Assembly (NCBI RefSeq): GCF_001619985.1 | Contig: NW_017264206.1 | Location: forward strand, 434,001-498,000 | Source of the DNA: Xylona heveae TC161 | Taxonomy: Eukaryota; Ascomycota; Xylonomycetes; Xylonales; Xylonaceae | Reading direction: 5' to 3' | Length of the DNA: 64,000 nucleotides | Shown: piece by piece, positions 1-10,624 of the stretch | How positions within the stretch are numbered: position 1 is the stretch's first letter | Layout of the letters: every line of letters begins with the position of its first letter | The notes under the pieces: model-generated | Databases searched by the model: none | Told to the model about the DNA's origin: nothing | The model's input: only the letters and a program-made list of their open reading frames with translations | Program-made: the position numbers and the translations under genes

Positions 1-1065
1 GAACGGGTGCGGGCACGAGTTTGTCGGCAAGAATCAAGTCCGCGGCGAGAATGGCCTTGTGGGTTGCGGTCGTGAGGAGGTCGGGGTTGCCGGGCCCAGA
101 GCCCGCGAGGACCATAAGCCCGCGCCTTGTCAGGTCTTTGGAGAAAGTGATTGATGAGGTGGAGGTTATTTCCTCATCGGCAGAGGTGATGTGGTCGGAT
201 GATGTACCGTTTGCTGATTCCTTGTGGCTTGGTCGGCGGCCAGTATAACTTTGCAGAACAGCGTCAACGTCCTTGTCAGAGATACTGGCTAAACGGCGTA
301 AAGGCCAGTATTCGCAGATTTGGCTGAGCCAGCGCATCCGCCGGGAACGAATGGCATCTTCGTCTTCGGGTTGTACAAGTTGATTGAATGTCGCGCTTTG
401 ACCGGTCTCGTCTTCTTCGACTTCGAGCTCGCCGCCGTCTGTAGCCTTGCTTCGATGATCTTCTTCCCATATTCTGCGTCGCACCGTACCTAAGCGTTCG
501 ACTGCGTCACCAAGCCCCTTGGGCAATGCAGCGGCGATTTCGCGCCGAATGCGAGACGATAATTTGCACCCGCGTCCAGAGGTTGTGATGCCAATCTGCA
601 AAGGGCCATCGGTATGTGTGGAAAGAAGGGTAAATGTGCAGAGATTAGGAGCGTCAGCGACGTTGACTGGGATACGAAGGCGGCGGCAAAGAGATGAGAT
701 GTGTGCGCCTAGAATGTATTTGTTATTGTTTGCTCAAGAAGGAAAAATTGTCTTAGGAAAGGCATACTCAATGGATCTTTTGGGCTTAATGTGACAAACA
801 CTGCGTCCACTACACGGTCAATCTCTTCTCTGCCCAGCTGCTGGAGGTCGTCCTCCTGAAACTCTCGTTGTATCCATTCCACCTCGCCATCTTCAATGCG
901 CTTTTGCACACTATAATGCAGCTCGGCGTTTGCAGGTGCAATTAGTTTCGGCCGCGCGCCGACATGGACGGATCGCGTACATCTGGCTGCGGCGAGGGGA
1001 TTCGATCCAATGATAAGGTGAACGTGGGAGGTAGAATCCACGGCAGTGAGAAGAGCTGGTGTCAT
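1..1065 (-). CDS. met1: Uroporphyrin-III C-methyltransferase / siroheme synthase (Met1-like), C-terminus beyond window
   Basis: Role by homology: methylates uroporphyrinogen III to precorrin-2 on the way to siroheme, the cofactor of sulfite and nitrite reductases. Exon 1 is 768-1065 and exon 2 runs from 708 off the left edge; the 59-nt intron (GTATGC..TAG) keeps frame. The N-terminal precorrin-2 dehydrogenase-like (Met8-type) domain shows the nucleotide-binding stretch GSNPLAAARC at about residues 20-29, followed by LCTFTLLST. After an acidic linker (EVEEDE) the methyltransferase domain starts with GSGPGNPDLLT, the SUMT signature, just before the edge. The fused Met8-like plus SUMT arrangement is the normal fungal Met1 form. 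The start ATG at 1065 directly precedes the Rossmann strand. The 3' end, and so most of the methyltransferase domain, is not in the window. Confidence 0.93.
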
Positions 1066-2355
1066 GCTTGGCAGAGATTGGTATACTGGACGTCGAATTA
1101 TGTTTTCTTTGCTTCAGATCCACCAACGTCAGCCTTCGGGGCAGGGTCTGCTGCTCTCCTAGATTTCCCGCAGTGGTAAGACAATCGTTGGATATTCTCC
1201 TTGAAAGTTTCCAGTGAGCGAGACTGCAGCTATTGAAGATGTTCCATCATCCTTTGCGAGGCAATTGAAAAAGTTCAAAAGTGTATGCTGAATGTTATGA
1301 CTGAGTGCTCTCCATCCCTGTGGTGGGGCCATGAACTTTTTCTGCCATGAGACACATAAAGGGAGCTTATCGGATAACGCCATCGCCGCCAATGCCTCTT
1401 CCGCCTACCAAAGCAGCGATAGAGACCCCTCGGAGAAAGACTCTCCATACTGACAACAGTTAGGGTTGATCCACTATCTCCTCGCCTCCATTACCCGAAT
1501 CGATCCATCCCACCTTGGCCCGAGGAGATGCTACCGACAAATCGTATGAGTGGTTGATGGATAAAGGCCTCGCTCTTTATAAGCAATGTCATTGGTGAAA
1601 AGACCGGGCTGACCCATGGGCGCAGAGGATGCGCGTAGAGCCGACGAGATAGGGGGCCTTTTCGCTGGTTAGCAAGGATGCCGTGTAAAAGTGTGGATTT
1701 TACCCGCGGAAAAAGGGACTGGTCACCACACATTTCCGTAGATCAGGAATCAGGGTCTCCGGGAAAAGGAATAATACGAGTGGAATGGGCGGTCATGAAA
1801 TATGCGGGCAGTCTGATAGGATGAAATTGTCTTCGAAATAGCCAGTTGCATTACGTGGGCACATCCCTGCACAAAATATCATTATGCGAATATCACATGC
1901 ATGGATTGAACCACGCAATCTATCATACAGAATATGCAGGCTACCAGAATGGGGAATCAAAAGGTGGTTCCTCATGCACTGACCATTGAAACTGATTGAT
2001 TTAGTGGACTATAGAGATGTTCGTATTGCATACTGTGCATCCTATATATAAGGCATATTACTACACATTAAATACCTAAGGGAGAAGAAGAAAAAGAAAC
2101 GAAGACATGTTCAGAGGACAGGAAATTGACCTGATCGGAACTCAGACGATATCATGACCCTTCTTCTGCTGCACTTGCAACTGCAATGCAAGGGAATATT
2201 GACGATAAAAGGAATTAGGTGTAATCAAGACATGGGAATCGTATGCTCATCAAATCAATCGGTGCAACAATTAAGAGAAGACACCATGGGTATTATATCC
2301 AGCTTGTTCAAATACGTTTTCTCCGTCGCGTACATTAGGACACTGCAAGTGCCAT
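1066..2355. other. Intergenic, no gene recognised
   Basis: This should hold the met1 promoter (right side of met1) and the 3' UTR of the Sur7-family gene, since both genes are on the minus strand. Short open frames are present on both strands, but none has recognisable protein character or consistent splice sites. A TATA-like run (tatatataag) lies near 2042-2051. Confidence 0.6.
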
Positions 2356-3299
2356 TTAAGCGTACTCGTCCTTGACTCGGCGCTGGCTCTCGTTGTCGAC
2401 GAAGCTGCCGCGCGAACGAGTGCTTCGCTTTCTGCTAAAGAAACTGCCTTTCGAGCGACGAGTGTATGTGGTTTCGCTCTTGCGGCCTACAAGAGCAGTC
2501 ATACAGAACAAGATTGTCGACAAGAAAAGACAGGCAACGGCAGTCCAGGTGAATGCAAAGGCCCTGACGCCAAGGGATGCAGAGTGGCCGGCGTTTCTAA
2601 AGTGCTTTCGGCCGAGGACGTAGCAAGCACTATGATGCAGTTAGTACTTGCAAGCAATGAAAATGATTTGAAGAGATGGGTGACCTACGTCATCAGAGCA
2701 GCGGCAATGGTCTGGAAAAAGAGGGACACGGAGCACATGAAGCCAGAGATGGCGCCTCCCAGTCTGCTGCACATGGCAAGCAGTCCCAAAAAGAGGGAAC
2801 AGATGCCAAAGAAGAGGGCGATCAAGAAGAAGGCGAACATGAACCGCGACATGTAATAATATTTGTGCGTACTTTTACTGTCAGTACGGGGCACACTCAA
2901 TGACAAAGGCGCATTACATACCCAATAAAGGACGAGGGAATGTCGACTTGGGTTCCAAAGTTTCGTGGCGGGTCAAATGGATAGGCAGGGTGAGACTTTC
3001 CGCAGTTCACGTTATTGCCGTTGACGACACCGCAAATGTGGTACATGGTCCATCGCGACACCGTCTGGGCATTGGGAATACCCCGCGTGTTGACCTGGAG
3101 GAAGTAGATGTCGTTGAGGGGATTATGGTTCTTTGCTCCACCGAGGATCACGAAGAACATGAGGAGCAGAGCTCCTGCGGTCAAGAAGAGCGACACAAAG
3201 GCGATGCCGGGCCCTGAATTTCAAGTCGTAAGCCATACGTGTCCATCATTCAGTAAATTAGGCTGCGAAACATATTTTCAACTTACGTGCTGCACCCAT
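2356..3299 (-). CDS. SUR7/PalI-family four-TM plasma-membrane (eisosome) protein
   Basis: Four exons: 3287-3299, 2922-3213, 2689-2871 and 2356-2629, giving 253 aa with all junctions in phase. The first exon encodes only four residues plus one base. The protein starts MGAARPG, followed by TM1 (about residues 9-30, SLFLTAGALLLMFFVILGG), a long extracellular loop with two cysteines (CGVVNG, NCGKSHPAYPFDPP), then THKYYYMSRFMFAFFLIALF (TM2), a third segment (FLGLLAMCSRLGGAISGFMC) and a fourth (FTWTAVACLFLSTILFCMT). The basic Arg/Ser cytosolic tail contains RRSKGSFFSRKRSTRSRGS. The Tyr-rich KYYYMSR before TM2 and the loop cysteines are typical of fungal Sur7-type proteins of membrane-compartment/eisosome domains. 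Family assignment is firm; which paralogue it is remains open. Confidence 0.9.
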
Positions 3300-4614
3300 G
3301 GTGGGCAGATTTGACTAATGACCGTCGAGAGCAAGTAAAAAGTAACAAGGGAGCAGTCGCCGAATACAGGCGTAATAATATTATTATATCAATATGAAAA
3401 AGGTCAATGGAAGATTCAGGTGTAAAAACCCAAGTCAAGACAAATGCTCCAATGTAGGTAAATTGGCGACGAGAGAGGAGAGAGATGCCTGTGAAGTGGA
3501 AGAAGAAAAAGGGCTGGAATGTGGGCAAGGAAGGGTTTCATAGGGATGAAGGACACAACGACGTAATGGTTTCCTTTGCACCGCCCAAAGGCCAGGGTTC
3601 ACCATTTAGAGTCTTTCGGCTATGACTTAAGTAGCCGGTAGCGTACAGAACTACTGTAGAGCGAGGTAAAACGCCCAAGTTTAATTGGGGGCGACAAAGG
3701 GAAAAGGTGCGGGATGGACCTAGAGTCGATCGAGGCCCAAGGTTTTGCTCAGACATCATCGATTCCATCCTTCATCCGTCATCGTCACATCCCAGACCTG
3801 GATTTTCGTCCTCAACTTCCCTGTTCTTAGGAAACTTCTTGTATTGGTTGCACATTACTGGTTGCATCCTTGACCAGCCGTCGGCCAGAGAGCCAATGAT
3901 CGCATGACCAGCGAGAGTAAAAGCAAGCTTGGACATGATCATAGAAAACTCTGGTACTCACATACAGTATCATTACAATAATGCCTCTAGCCATGATTTC
4001 CATAGCATCTCTTCCAGTCCATTTAGACGGAAGTGGTAAGGAAGAGACGTTATCGAGCTCCCAAGTTGGCCGTGTCCGTCGTGATTCAAGCAACTCTTCA
4101 GCCCAGTTGTGGACGAGTCAAGCCACAACCACCTCACCTCAACTCTGACGTCACCTTCTCCTCCTTCACAGAGATACAGCTACCATGGATTCTGATTGGC
4201 TGGCAGGCGAGCACAGCCAACTCATCATGTGATTGGTGGTTGATCCCATCCTTGCGCTATGCCCTTTACGTAACCGAATTGAGTTGAGCTTCACAGTTCA
4301 ATGCCTGTGACGATCCTTGAGTCTAGTAGACCACGGATTGGACAGGATTGAGAACGTGGCATTAGAGCCTCAAAGCTTGACACTTTGAATATCGTAAATT
4401 GATTTGATATCGAAATAAAGCCAATGAACTAACAGTTGTGTTGATCGACATCCCTAAACGCCAAGCGTCAACAATCGTGAGCCTACGCCGTCCTGTACTA
4501 TTTCCTTTTGACTCTTACGAGATCGCTTCCCATAAGCACCTTAATCCACAGCTGACCCCGAATAATAATGTCAGTGTGCCTGATTCGTGCGTAGCATCCT
4601 AGCCCTACTGCGTC
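3300..4614. promoter_or_regulatory. Divergent intergenic region (Sur7-like / Rogdi) with CRE and CCAAT boxes
   Basis: Shared upstream region of the minus-strand Sur7-like gene and the plus-strand Rogdi gene. It holds a perfect palindromic CRE, TGACGTCA (4146-4153), the site class bound by fungal Atf/CREB bZIP factors, and CCAAT pentamers at 4195-4199, 4232-4236, 4337-4341 (reverse) and 4421-4425 (forward), the HAP-complex site. No coding frame with protein character was seen. Whether the sites are used is inference. Confidence 0.5.
4568..4594 (+). other. Possible short upstream ORF before Rogdi/RAV2
   Basis: An ATG at 4568 opens eight codons and closes with TAG at 4592-4594, 20 nt before the chosen start of the Rogdi gene. 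If transcription starts upstream of it, it would act as a small uORF. The transcription start is not visible, so this is speculative. Confidence 0.3.
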
Positions 4615-5715
4615 ATGTCAACGGCCCTCTACCCGCCCATCTCGACCGAAGAGCGGATCCAAAAAGAAGAAGAGTCTCTGGTAATGACACATCCGACGCA
4701 ATATGTCACTTTGATAGCTTCCAGCTTCTGACTCTAGATTTTCCGCAACAGGTTCGTGAGCTAGAATGGCTCCTGCAATCGCTCCAGGAGACGTTGGCCT
4801 CTATTCGGGCCGGTCTTGAGGAATGTGTGGCCCTGCTAGAACCCACAGAACCCGGATCGACGCTTGTGCTCTCGTCACAGAGATCGGAGACGATCAAAGG
4901 CTTCGTCACACGTGTCGGATCGAGGATCGTCAAAGGAGTACGTTGGCTATGCCTCTGTGGAGACACAGTTGACTTCACCATCGGGCAAATTGCTGATCAA
5001 TGAGCAGGACATTCATGTGAAGCTCCCTTCTCTGCCTCCACCGCGAGGAGCATCGAGCTACAGGCTGCTGCTCTCATCATCCCCAGACGCACCACCATTT
5101 GTGCTCAACCAGCTCTCCACTGCGCGTAATTTGATCAATCAGTCTCTGGATATTGTTGATGTCTCGACGTGGACGGGCGATGCCAAAAATGCAAACTTCA
5201 TCTCCGGTCAATTGCGCTTGCTCTTTGACTACATACAGGAAGCCAAGCTAGAATTGAAGGGCTTGACGACCCAGGGCAATTGGTGGGACGATCCTATTGA
5301 CGAGAGGGTGCGTGTGGTTTTTTTCCGAAGCTATCGTTACTGGCTGACCCGCGTCTCATAGGTATTCGACCCCCCGCTACCCTCAAATGTGGCTTTCCAT
5401 CTGTCCGTGTCAGACGCTGCACTGGAGCTCTCCCTACGCACATTAGACCCTGCCCACGCACCGCCAGATACATTTTCAGGCTTCAGTCTACGTGACCGTC
5501 TTGCCTCGGCCATTGGTGCTACACGAAAACCCGACCACGATGAGGCAGAGGAAGAGTTTCAATACAGGGGAAAGGCAGTAAAAGTGAAAGAAAAAGTAAG
5601 GGTACAGAGCCAGGACCCGAGCCTCTTGGCTATCATGGCAAAGCTCAGCGCATTGGAACACAATGTGGCAGTAAGCCGTAAGTCTCTTGACATTGTCATG
5701 GGAAACGAGGACTAG
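4615..5715 (+). CDS. Rogdi / RAVE subunit 2 (Rav2-like), V-ATPase assembly factor
   Basis: Known role of the family: Rav2/Rogdi is part of the RAVE complex that promotes V1-V0 assembly of the vacuolar H+-ATPase. Four exons: 4615-4680, 4752-4937, 5008-5307 and 5362-5715, all junctions phase 0, 301 aa. The start ATG gives MSTALYPPISTEERIQKEEES, an acidic N-terminus in line with the family, and splices into VRELEWLLQSLQETLASI. Helical and leucine-rich stretches follow. The hallmark C-terminal Rogdi stretch is FHLSVSDAALELSLRTL followed by FSLRDRLASAIG. The first-exon frame differs from the longest open frame upstream of exon 2, so a naive ORF call would miss the true N-terminus. Confidence 0.9.
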
Positions 5716-5922
5716 CATTGTCTTCCAAGCAAGTAGATTCTATTCACAAAGCTTCATACAATTGAGATACCCATATAGCAATATTCTGGCAGAAATCCTC
5801 CTTCTGCAACGCCTCCAAACCTCTTCACAATCAAATCAATGATAAATTTTGGCACCGTGTTGCCAATCCCAATTCGAAACGCCAGGTTATGCAAAAAAAA
5901 AATGTAAATCTCTTCTCCGTGG

Positions 5923-6560
5923 TCACTGCGCAGCCATACTCATTCTCAATTGCCTTTCTCTCTGCTGTGCCTGTAACTCTAGTGTTTCCACTGCGTAGCT
6001 CAATCTTTGCTTCTTCTGGCGCAAATGTTTCAGCCTCAACGCTTCGACGCCAGTTCCTCTATTCGACTCCGTTCCTCTTCCGCTGATGCCATAGCCCATA
6101 CTCTTCCGACTTGACGCAGATGATGACGGTTGCTTTCCATACGCCTGCGACAGCCGCACCTCTTGCAGCTCTGCCTTTGCAATAAGAGATTGTTGACGTC
6201 GTTCGAGCTTGTCGAGATGAGTGCTCACGCGGTCGAGAAGACGTGTCACCTCGGGTCCAATCTCATCGAGAAGATCTTGTTGTGCAGCTTGCAGTTCCGA
6301 TTCCGATATCAGTTCAAAGTGCTGGGTTTGGTAGTTAGCACAGAACGTCCAGATTTGTGGTGCAGATTGGAGGAGCAAAGGCGTCATGACCAGTAAATTG
6401 CTAACGAAAAAACAGATTATACACGTACCCTTGTTGTCTGCAAAACTTTTGATAATCGCGGGAAATCACGCACGCCAGAATCGAGGACCGAAATGGATGA
6501 TTCGAGCAGCTGCTTGGAAGATTGCAGCGACGCAACGCATCCTGCGAGGGACGAGGACAT
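5923..6560 (-). CDS. spc19: DASH complex subunit Spc19
   Basis: Spc19 belongs to the DASH/Dam1 complex that couples kinetochores to spindle microtubules. Two exons, 6429-6560 and 5923-6321, give 176 aa. The N-terminus (MSSSLAGCVASLQSS..LESSISVLDSGVRDFPRLSKVL) matches the family pattern, followed across the intron by HFELISESELQAAQQDLL and LDKLERRQQSLIAKAELQE, an extended coiled coil. The tail is Arg/Gln-rich and helical. The intron has a consensus branch site (GCTAAC) about 15 nt before its AG. The gene is divergent from ATP18, sharing roughly 520 bp. Length fits the family. Confidence 0.93.
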
Positions 6561-7082
6561 TTCGTTCCGCTTCTTTAAGAGTTCTCTATACTGAACGTAA
6601 CTTGTAGTATTGTATGGCGGGGCAGGCTGAATGATTTCGTCGATTATAAGTTTCTCTGACGGTTTGCAACCCCACTGTTTACACTCTTTCTGCCAGCCTT
6701 ATCGACATGCTGTTGGTGTTGTGGTCCTTCGGTCCCCTCGGTCGCGCCTAGCACGCTACGCAATACCGTAGAATCCACTAACGCAGCTTTGTCGCCTTTG
6801 ATTGTGCGGTACTGAGGTACATTCACTCCACACAAAATTAACTCGTTAGTAGCACTCAATTCTGTACCGGAGAAAGTACATCTAAAGCAGCACCACAATA
6901 GGCTTAAAGCAGCACTGGATCCAATCCCGGCAACCCGCAACGAAAGCTCCTCGCCATCAACCTCCGACCCGACGCAACGCAACGTCGAACTGCCTTCATC
7001 TATCCGGTCCCCGCGGAGTCTCAATTGCATCCTACAACGTCCCATCTCCCTCCTTCTCCGCTCTTCGTATCAGAAAACCAAA
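6561..7082. promoter_or_regulatory. Divergent promoter region, Spc19 / ATP18
   Basis: About 520 bp between the start codons of two oppositely transcribed conserved genes. No TATA box stands out; a CT-rich stretch precedes the ATP18 start (7036-7070). Open frames here lack protein character. Confidence 0.6.
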
Positions 7083-7942
7083 ATGTCTCTTCTCGGCAAG
7101 AAGTTCCCGGCGCCCGTCGGTGCGTATTTCCCGCTTGGTCCTTAGGATCTGTAATCCCAACGGCCTGCTGTCTTGTCTCATTGCCAGAACAATCTCGTCT
7201 CTAGGCAATTGCGGAGTAGCAATCGTTGAATTTGGATCAATGGCTAACGTTATGTTGTGTACAGCCAAGCCAATGGCTCCTTTCTACGCTGCCGGTATGT
7301 TGAATCGATCGAGGTGGATGTGTCGGTTGGGTCGAGGCATATTGTCTCGAAGTTATAAATATCGGAAATCGAGATTTCGATTGTGTTTTGTCAATGCGAA
7401 GTGCCTGAGCTTCAATCGCCGGATGTCGGAATCGAATGTCGAATGTCAAATGTCGAATTATCAATTGAGTCCGCCGATCCATATCGATATAATCTATCGC
7501 GAAAAGAAAAGATATCCAGATGCGAGGCCTTTAAATACCGAAAATCAACGAAGAAAGACGGCTGCAACATATAATCTATTCGTCTCCGATTGGAAGGCAG
7601 CAACATCACAAACCGGATGGGAAATTGATATGAATTACCACTACGCGGTCCTACGACGATTGAAGCTCATTATCGCCTTTGTTTGACGGAATGGAACACT
7701 TCACGATGCTCACCGACACATTGCACCTCAACATTTATGAGGCACACGATAAATGCTAACTGCTATCTAGGCGCCATCATCTTCTACGGCATTGCTTCCT
7801 TTGCTGATGCCCTCGCCAACAGTATGTATTCCGCAACCTTGACTCGCTATACAGCAGCACACTAATAACCTTTGCAGCCGACGAGTACAAGAACGACCCC
7901 CGCAACCCCGCTGCCAAGACGCAGAAGCCTGCCGGACACTAA
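7083..7942 (+). CDS. atp18: Mitochondrial F1Fo ATP synthase subunit i/j (Atp18)
   Basis: A small inner-membrane subunit of the ATP synthase Fo sector. Four tiny exons, 7083-7119, 7265-7294, 7771-7821 and 7878-7942, encode 60 aa. The protein begins MSLLGKKFPAPVAKPMAPFY, then one hydrophobic segment (GAIIFYGIASFADALA) and the tail TDEYKNDPRNPAAK, the standard Atp18 layout. Intron 2 is 476 nt, several times longer than its neighbours, and contains a short AATGTCG-type microrepeat near 7428-7460. Splice sites keep frame and the acceptor at 7770 follows a GCTAAC branch site. Confidence 0.95.
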
Positions 7943-9080
7943 ATCTTCTCGCCTTCTTCTCTTCTCCACTACCAGCATGCCCATTGCCAGTTACGTCTTT
8001 TTGTAGATAGGCTTTCTTCTGCAGCTAGGGGCGGAATGTAATGGACATGTTTCTTACGATACGATAGAATGGTAGTCTTTTGTCAACGTGTTGCGCGGAG
8101 AGGAACTGTGTGTGACTGTGGTAGACCGCAGAGGGAGAGCGTGTTTGTGTGTTTCATTTGCAAAACACTCGTCTCATGTTACATTCAAACCGCATGATAT
8201 AGAGAGTGAGCTTGTGCGAGGACAATGAAAGATGTATAACTACCTACTGTGATTATTTTTGCGTGATGTTTATCATCGATCGTCTTATTTTCGTGTCCGA
8301 TTTATCATTTAGATACTTCTATGCCTTCCGCCTTTCGCCTTTGTCCTTATTCCTTACTTCCGTACATTGCTTGCATCCTTTTTTGCCAGTTTTTTCCAAT
8401 CCTTATATTTGTTCACTTATCCATCCACTCTTCTAGCCTTTCATTTATCATCCAGCCATCTCTCACTTCTTATGTATTCTTGTTTCTTTTTCCCCTTCTA
8501 TTCATTCGTCTGCTCGTCTGCTCCAGACAAGAATTCATGCATTTCATCAGACGTCCGTATCGTGCCAGATATTCTGTTAAGTTCTTTTCCATTCACCCTC
8601 CATGTCTCCATTTCTCCATATCTTCTATCCTCTATCTCCTTTATCTATCTTCTATCTTCTATCTTCATACCTGCCCGAATCATCCCACGACACACCTGTG
8701 TAACTGTCTCCTTGGTTGTTCTAGCAATAGCTAGTACAGCAAACATCCTATCCCTCTCCCATCTTTCTTCCTCCCATTCTCTTCTCCTTCCTGCTTATTT
8801 CCCAGGCACCTCCCACCTACCTTCTACCCGTGTTCTACCATTTCTTCTATTTCTTCCATTTCTTCCATTTCCACCATCGTTGCCCTGATTGAGTCTACAT
8901 CTTGTTTCGCCCGAATACGCATTACGCCCCACTCATCCCCTATCTTTTCCCCCTTGTTCAGCATTCAGTTTCATGCGTACACTTCATAATGTTGACTTTG
9001 ATGTACTAGTCTCTATTCTTATTGAATCCACATTTTGTATACCCCGTATCATATCGAGCGTGGACGCCCCATCTCCTTTC

Positions 9081-9081
<1 letters not shown>

Positions 9082-9114
<33 letters not shown>
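9082..9114 (+). repeat. Homopolymer T run (33 nt)
   Basis: An uninterrupted run of T on the plus strand, flanked by TTTCG and CGTTTG, inside a pyrimidine-rich kilobase. It could be the A-tail remnant of a retroposed sequence on the minus strand, but no element body or target-site duplication was recognised. Confidence 0.9.
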
Positions 9115-9161
9115 CGTTTGTTTAGCGTTTCAGAATTTCAGCATTTCAGTTTGTTTTAGCC

Positions 9162-9245
9162 TTCACCCTTTACCTTTTATTTTTTACGTTTTACCTTTAC
9201 CTTTACCTCTACCTTTTGCCCTTACCTTTACCTTTACTCTGTACC
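9162..9245 (+). repeat. Degenerate TTTACC-type tandem repeat
   Basis: Imperfect repeats of CTTTACC, TTTTACC and CTCTACC units. The motif differs from the fungal telomere unit (TTAGGG/CCCTAA), so this is not a telomere relic by sequence. Confidence 0.6.
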
Positions 9246-9554
9246 CTCCGCAACGTCGACTCTATTTGATGCCTAACTTGGTATTCTACGCTGCTATGCC
9301 TTGACTAACATTATAGAGAAAAGGGGCGAGGCGGGGATATGCTGAGAGCTGAGAACTAATCCTGCCTGCTGATTACTGACGCTGACTGCTAACCATTGAT
9401 TGTTGACTCTGGATGCTGAGAATCAATGCCTAATGGCTGATGACTACGACTGACGACTAACGGCTGAGGTGAGGCTTACGTTGATGTTGAGGTGAGGTGA
9501 GATTAAGATCGAGGTTAAGTTTCTGAAACAAATTTTATGAAACAAAGTACAAAA

Positions 9555-9660
9555 CACAATGGAAATGAAAATGAAAATGAAAATGAGATATGACATGTAT
9601 CATTCCAAACACAACCACACACATACACACACACATACACACTCTCTCTCTCCCCAGACA
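9555..9660 (+). repeat. Simple-sequence block (GAAAAT)n and (CA)n
   Basis: Several AATGAA units are followed, after about 20 nt, by alternating ACACAC/ATACAC and then CTCTCT. Typical microsatellite sequence. Confidence 0.7.
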
Positions 9661-10498
9661 GAAAGACAGACAAGACAGAGAGCATAGTATACTTATCATG
9701 TATCATGGCATCATGATATCACGATATCATAACATAGTCATGTTTCACGTTTCACGTTTTGCATTTCGTGACTGCATGTTTCAGCGTGGTGACTGGTCAG
9801 CATATTCAGCCTGGTCCGTCTAGTCAGCAAAAACAAGTCCAAATGTCCAAAACTAAATGACAAGAACTCTTTTTGGAGGTGGGAAAGAAAAAGATAAAAG
9901 ACTAAACGTCTGCATGGTCAGCAAGCAAGCAAGCAAGCAATGGGCTTGGTCAGCAAACATGAGTATACTGTATACGAATATACGAATATACGAGTAGTCT
10001 GGAGTCTGGACGTAAGATTACATATGTGGACCACTGTATGGTGTACCAGGCTATGAAACGCTTAGATTGTCAGATCGCCAAGTCGTCAGAGTGTCAGAGT
10101 GTCAGAGTATCAAATATACAAGGCACAGATTCCATGCCTCTCTGATTCATTGCATGTAAGTGGTTCAAAAATATGTCACGCGCATGTCCTTTTTTCCAAT
10201 TCCTTCCATTTCTATTTCTATTTTCTGCACAGGCCATGGGATTAGATAAGGGGGGGGAAATGGAGAGGAAGGGAAAACGAAAAGAAACAAAAGGCAAGAA
10301 GGGAAAAGAAGGGAAATAGAATCAGAACCGTTGCCCAAAATCATGTTTTTATGCGGTATGAAGAGACGATCTACGAACCACGGACCAGGGAACGACGATG
10401 CTAGTATCCAAACGCCCGCGACGGCATCAAAGAGTATTACATTTACGGTCAAATACGGAATGTAAGAACGATGATATCCACGTCAAATGATGATGATA

Positions 10499-10624
10499 GT
10501 GTAAAATATAAGATGATAGTCGTAAAATATAAGATAATAGTATAATATAATATTAATTACGTCTCTACGTGAACCTATATTCCGCCCTGCATCTGCCTTC
10601 AAGCAGTGACCAGTGACCAGTGAC
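10499..10624 (+). repeat. AT-rich near-tandem repeat and a 7-bp x3 tandem
   Basis: Units resembling GTAAAATATAAGATGATAGT recur two to three times (10499-10556). Then AGTGACC is repeated three times in direct array (10604-10624). Confidence 0.6.

Noticed and set aside
9082-9114. T run read as the tail of a retroposed element
   Set aside because: No element body, open frame or flanking duplication could be recognised on either side.
9162-9245. Possible internal telomere relic
   Set aside because: The units are TTTACC/CTTTACC, not TTAGGG/CCCTAA, and they grade into general pyrimidine-rich sequence.
8206-9304. Several overlapping plus-strand frames of 75-173 codons
   Set aside because: They are translations of a pyrimidine tract, giving Ser/Leu/Phe/Pro only, with no conserved motif or consistent splicing.
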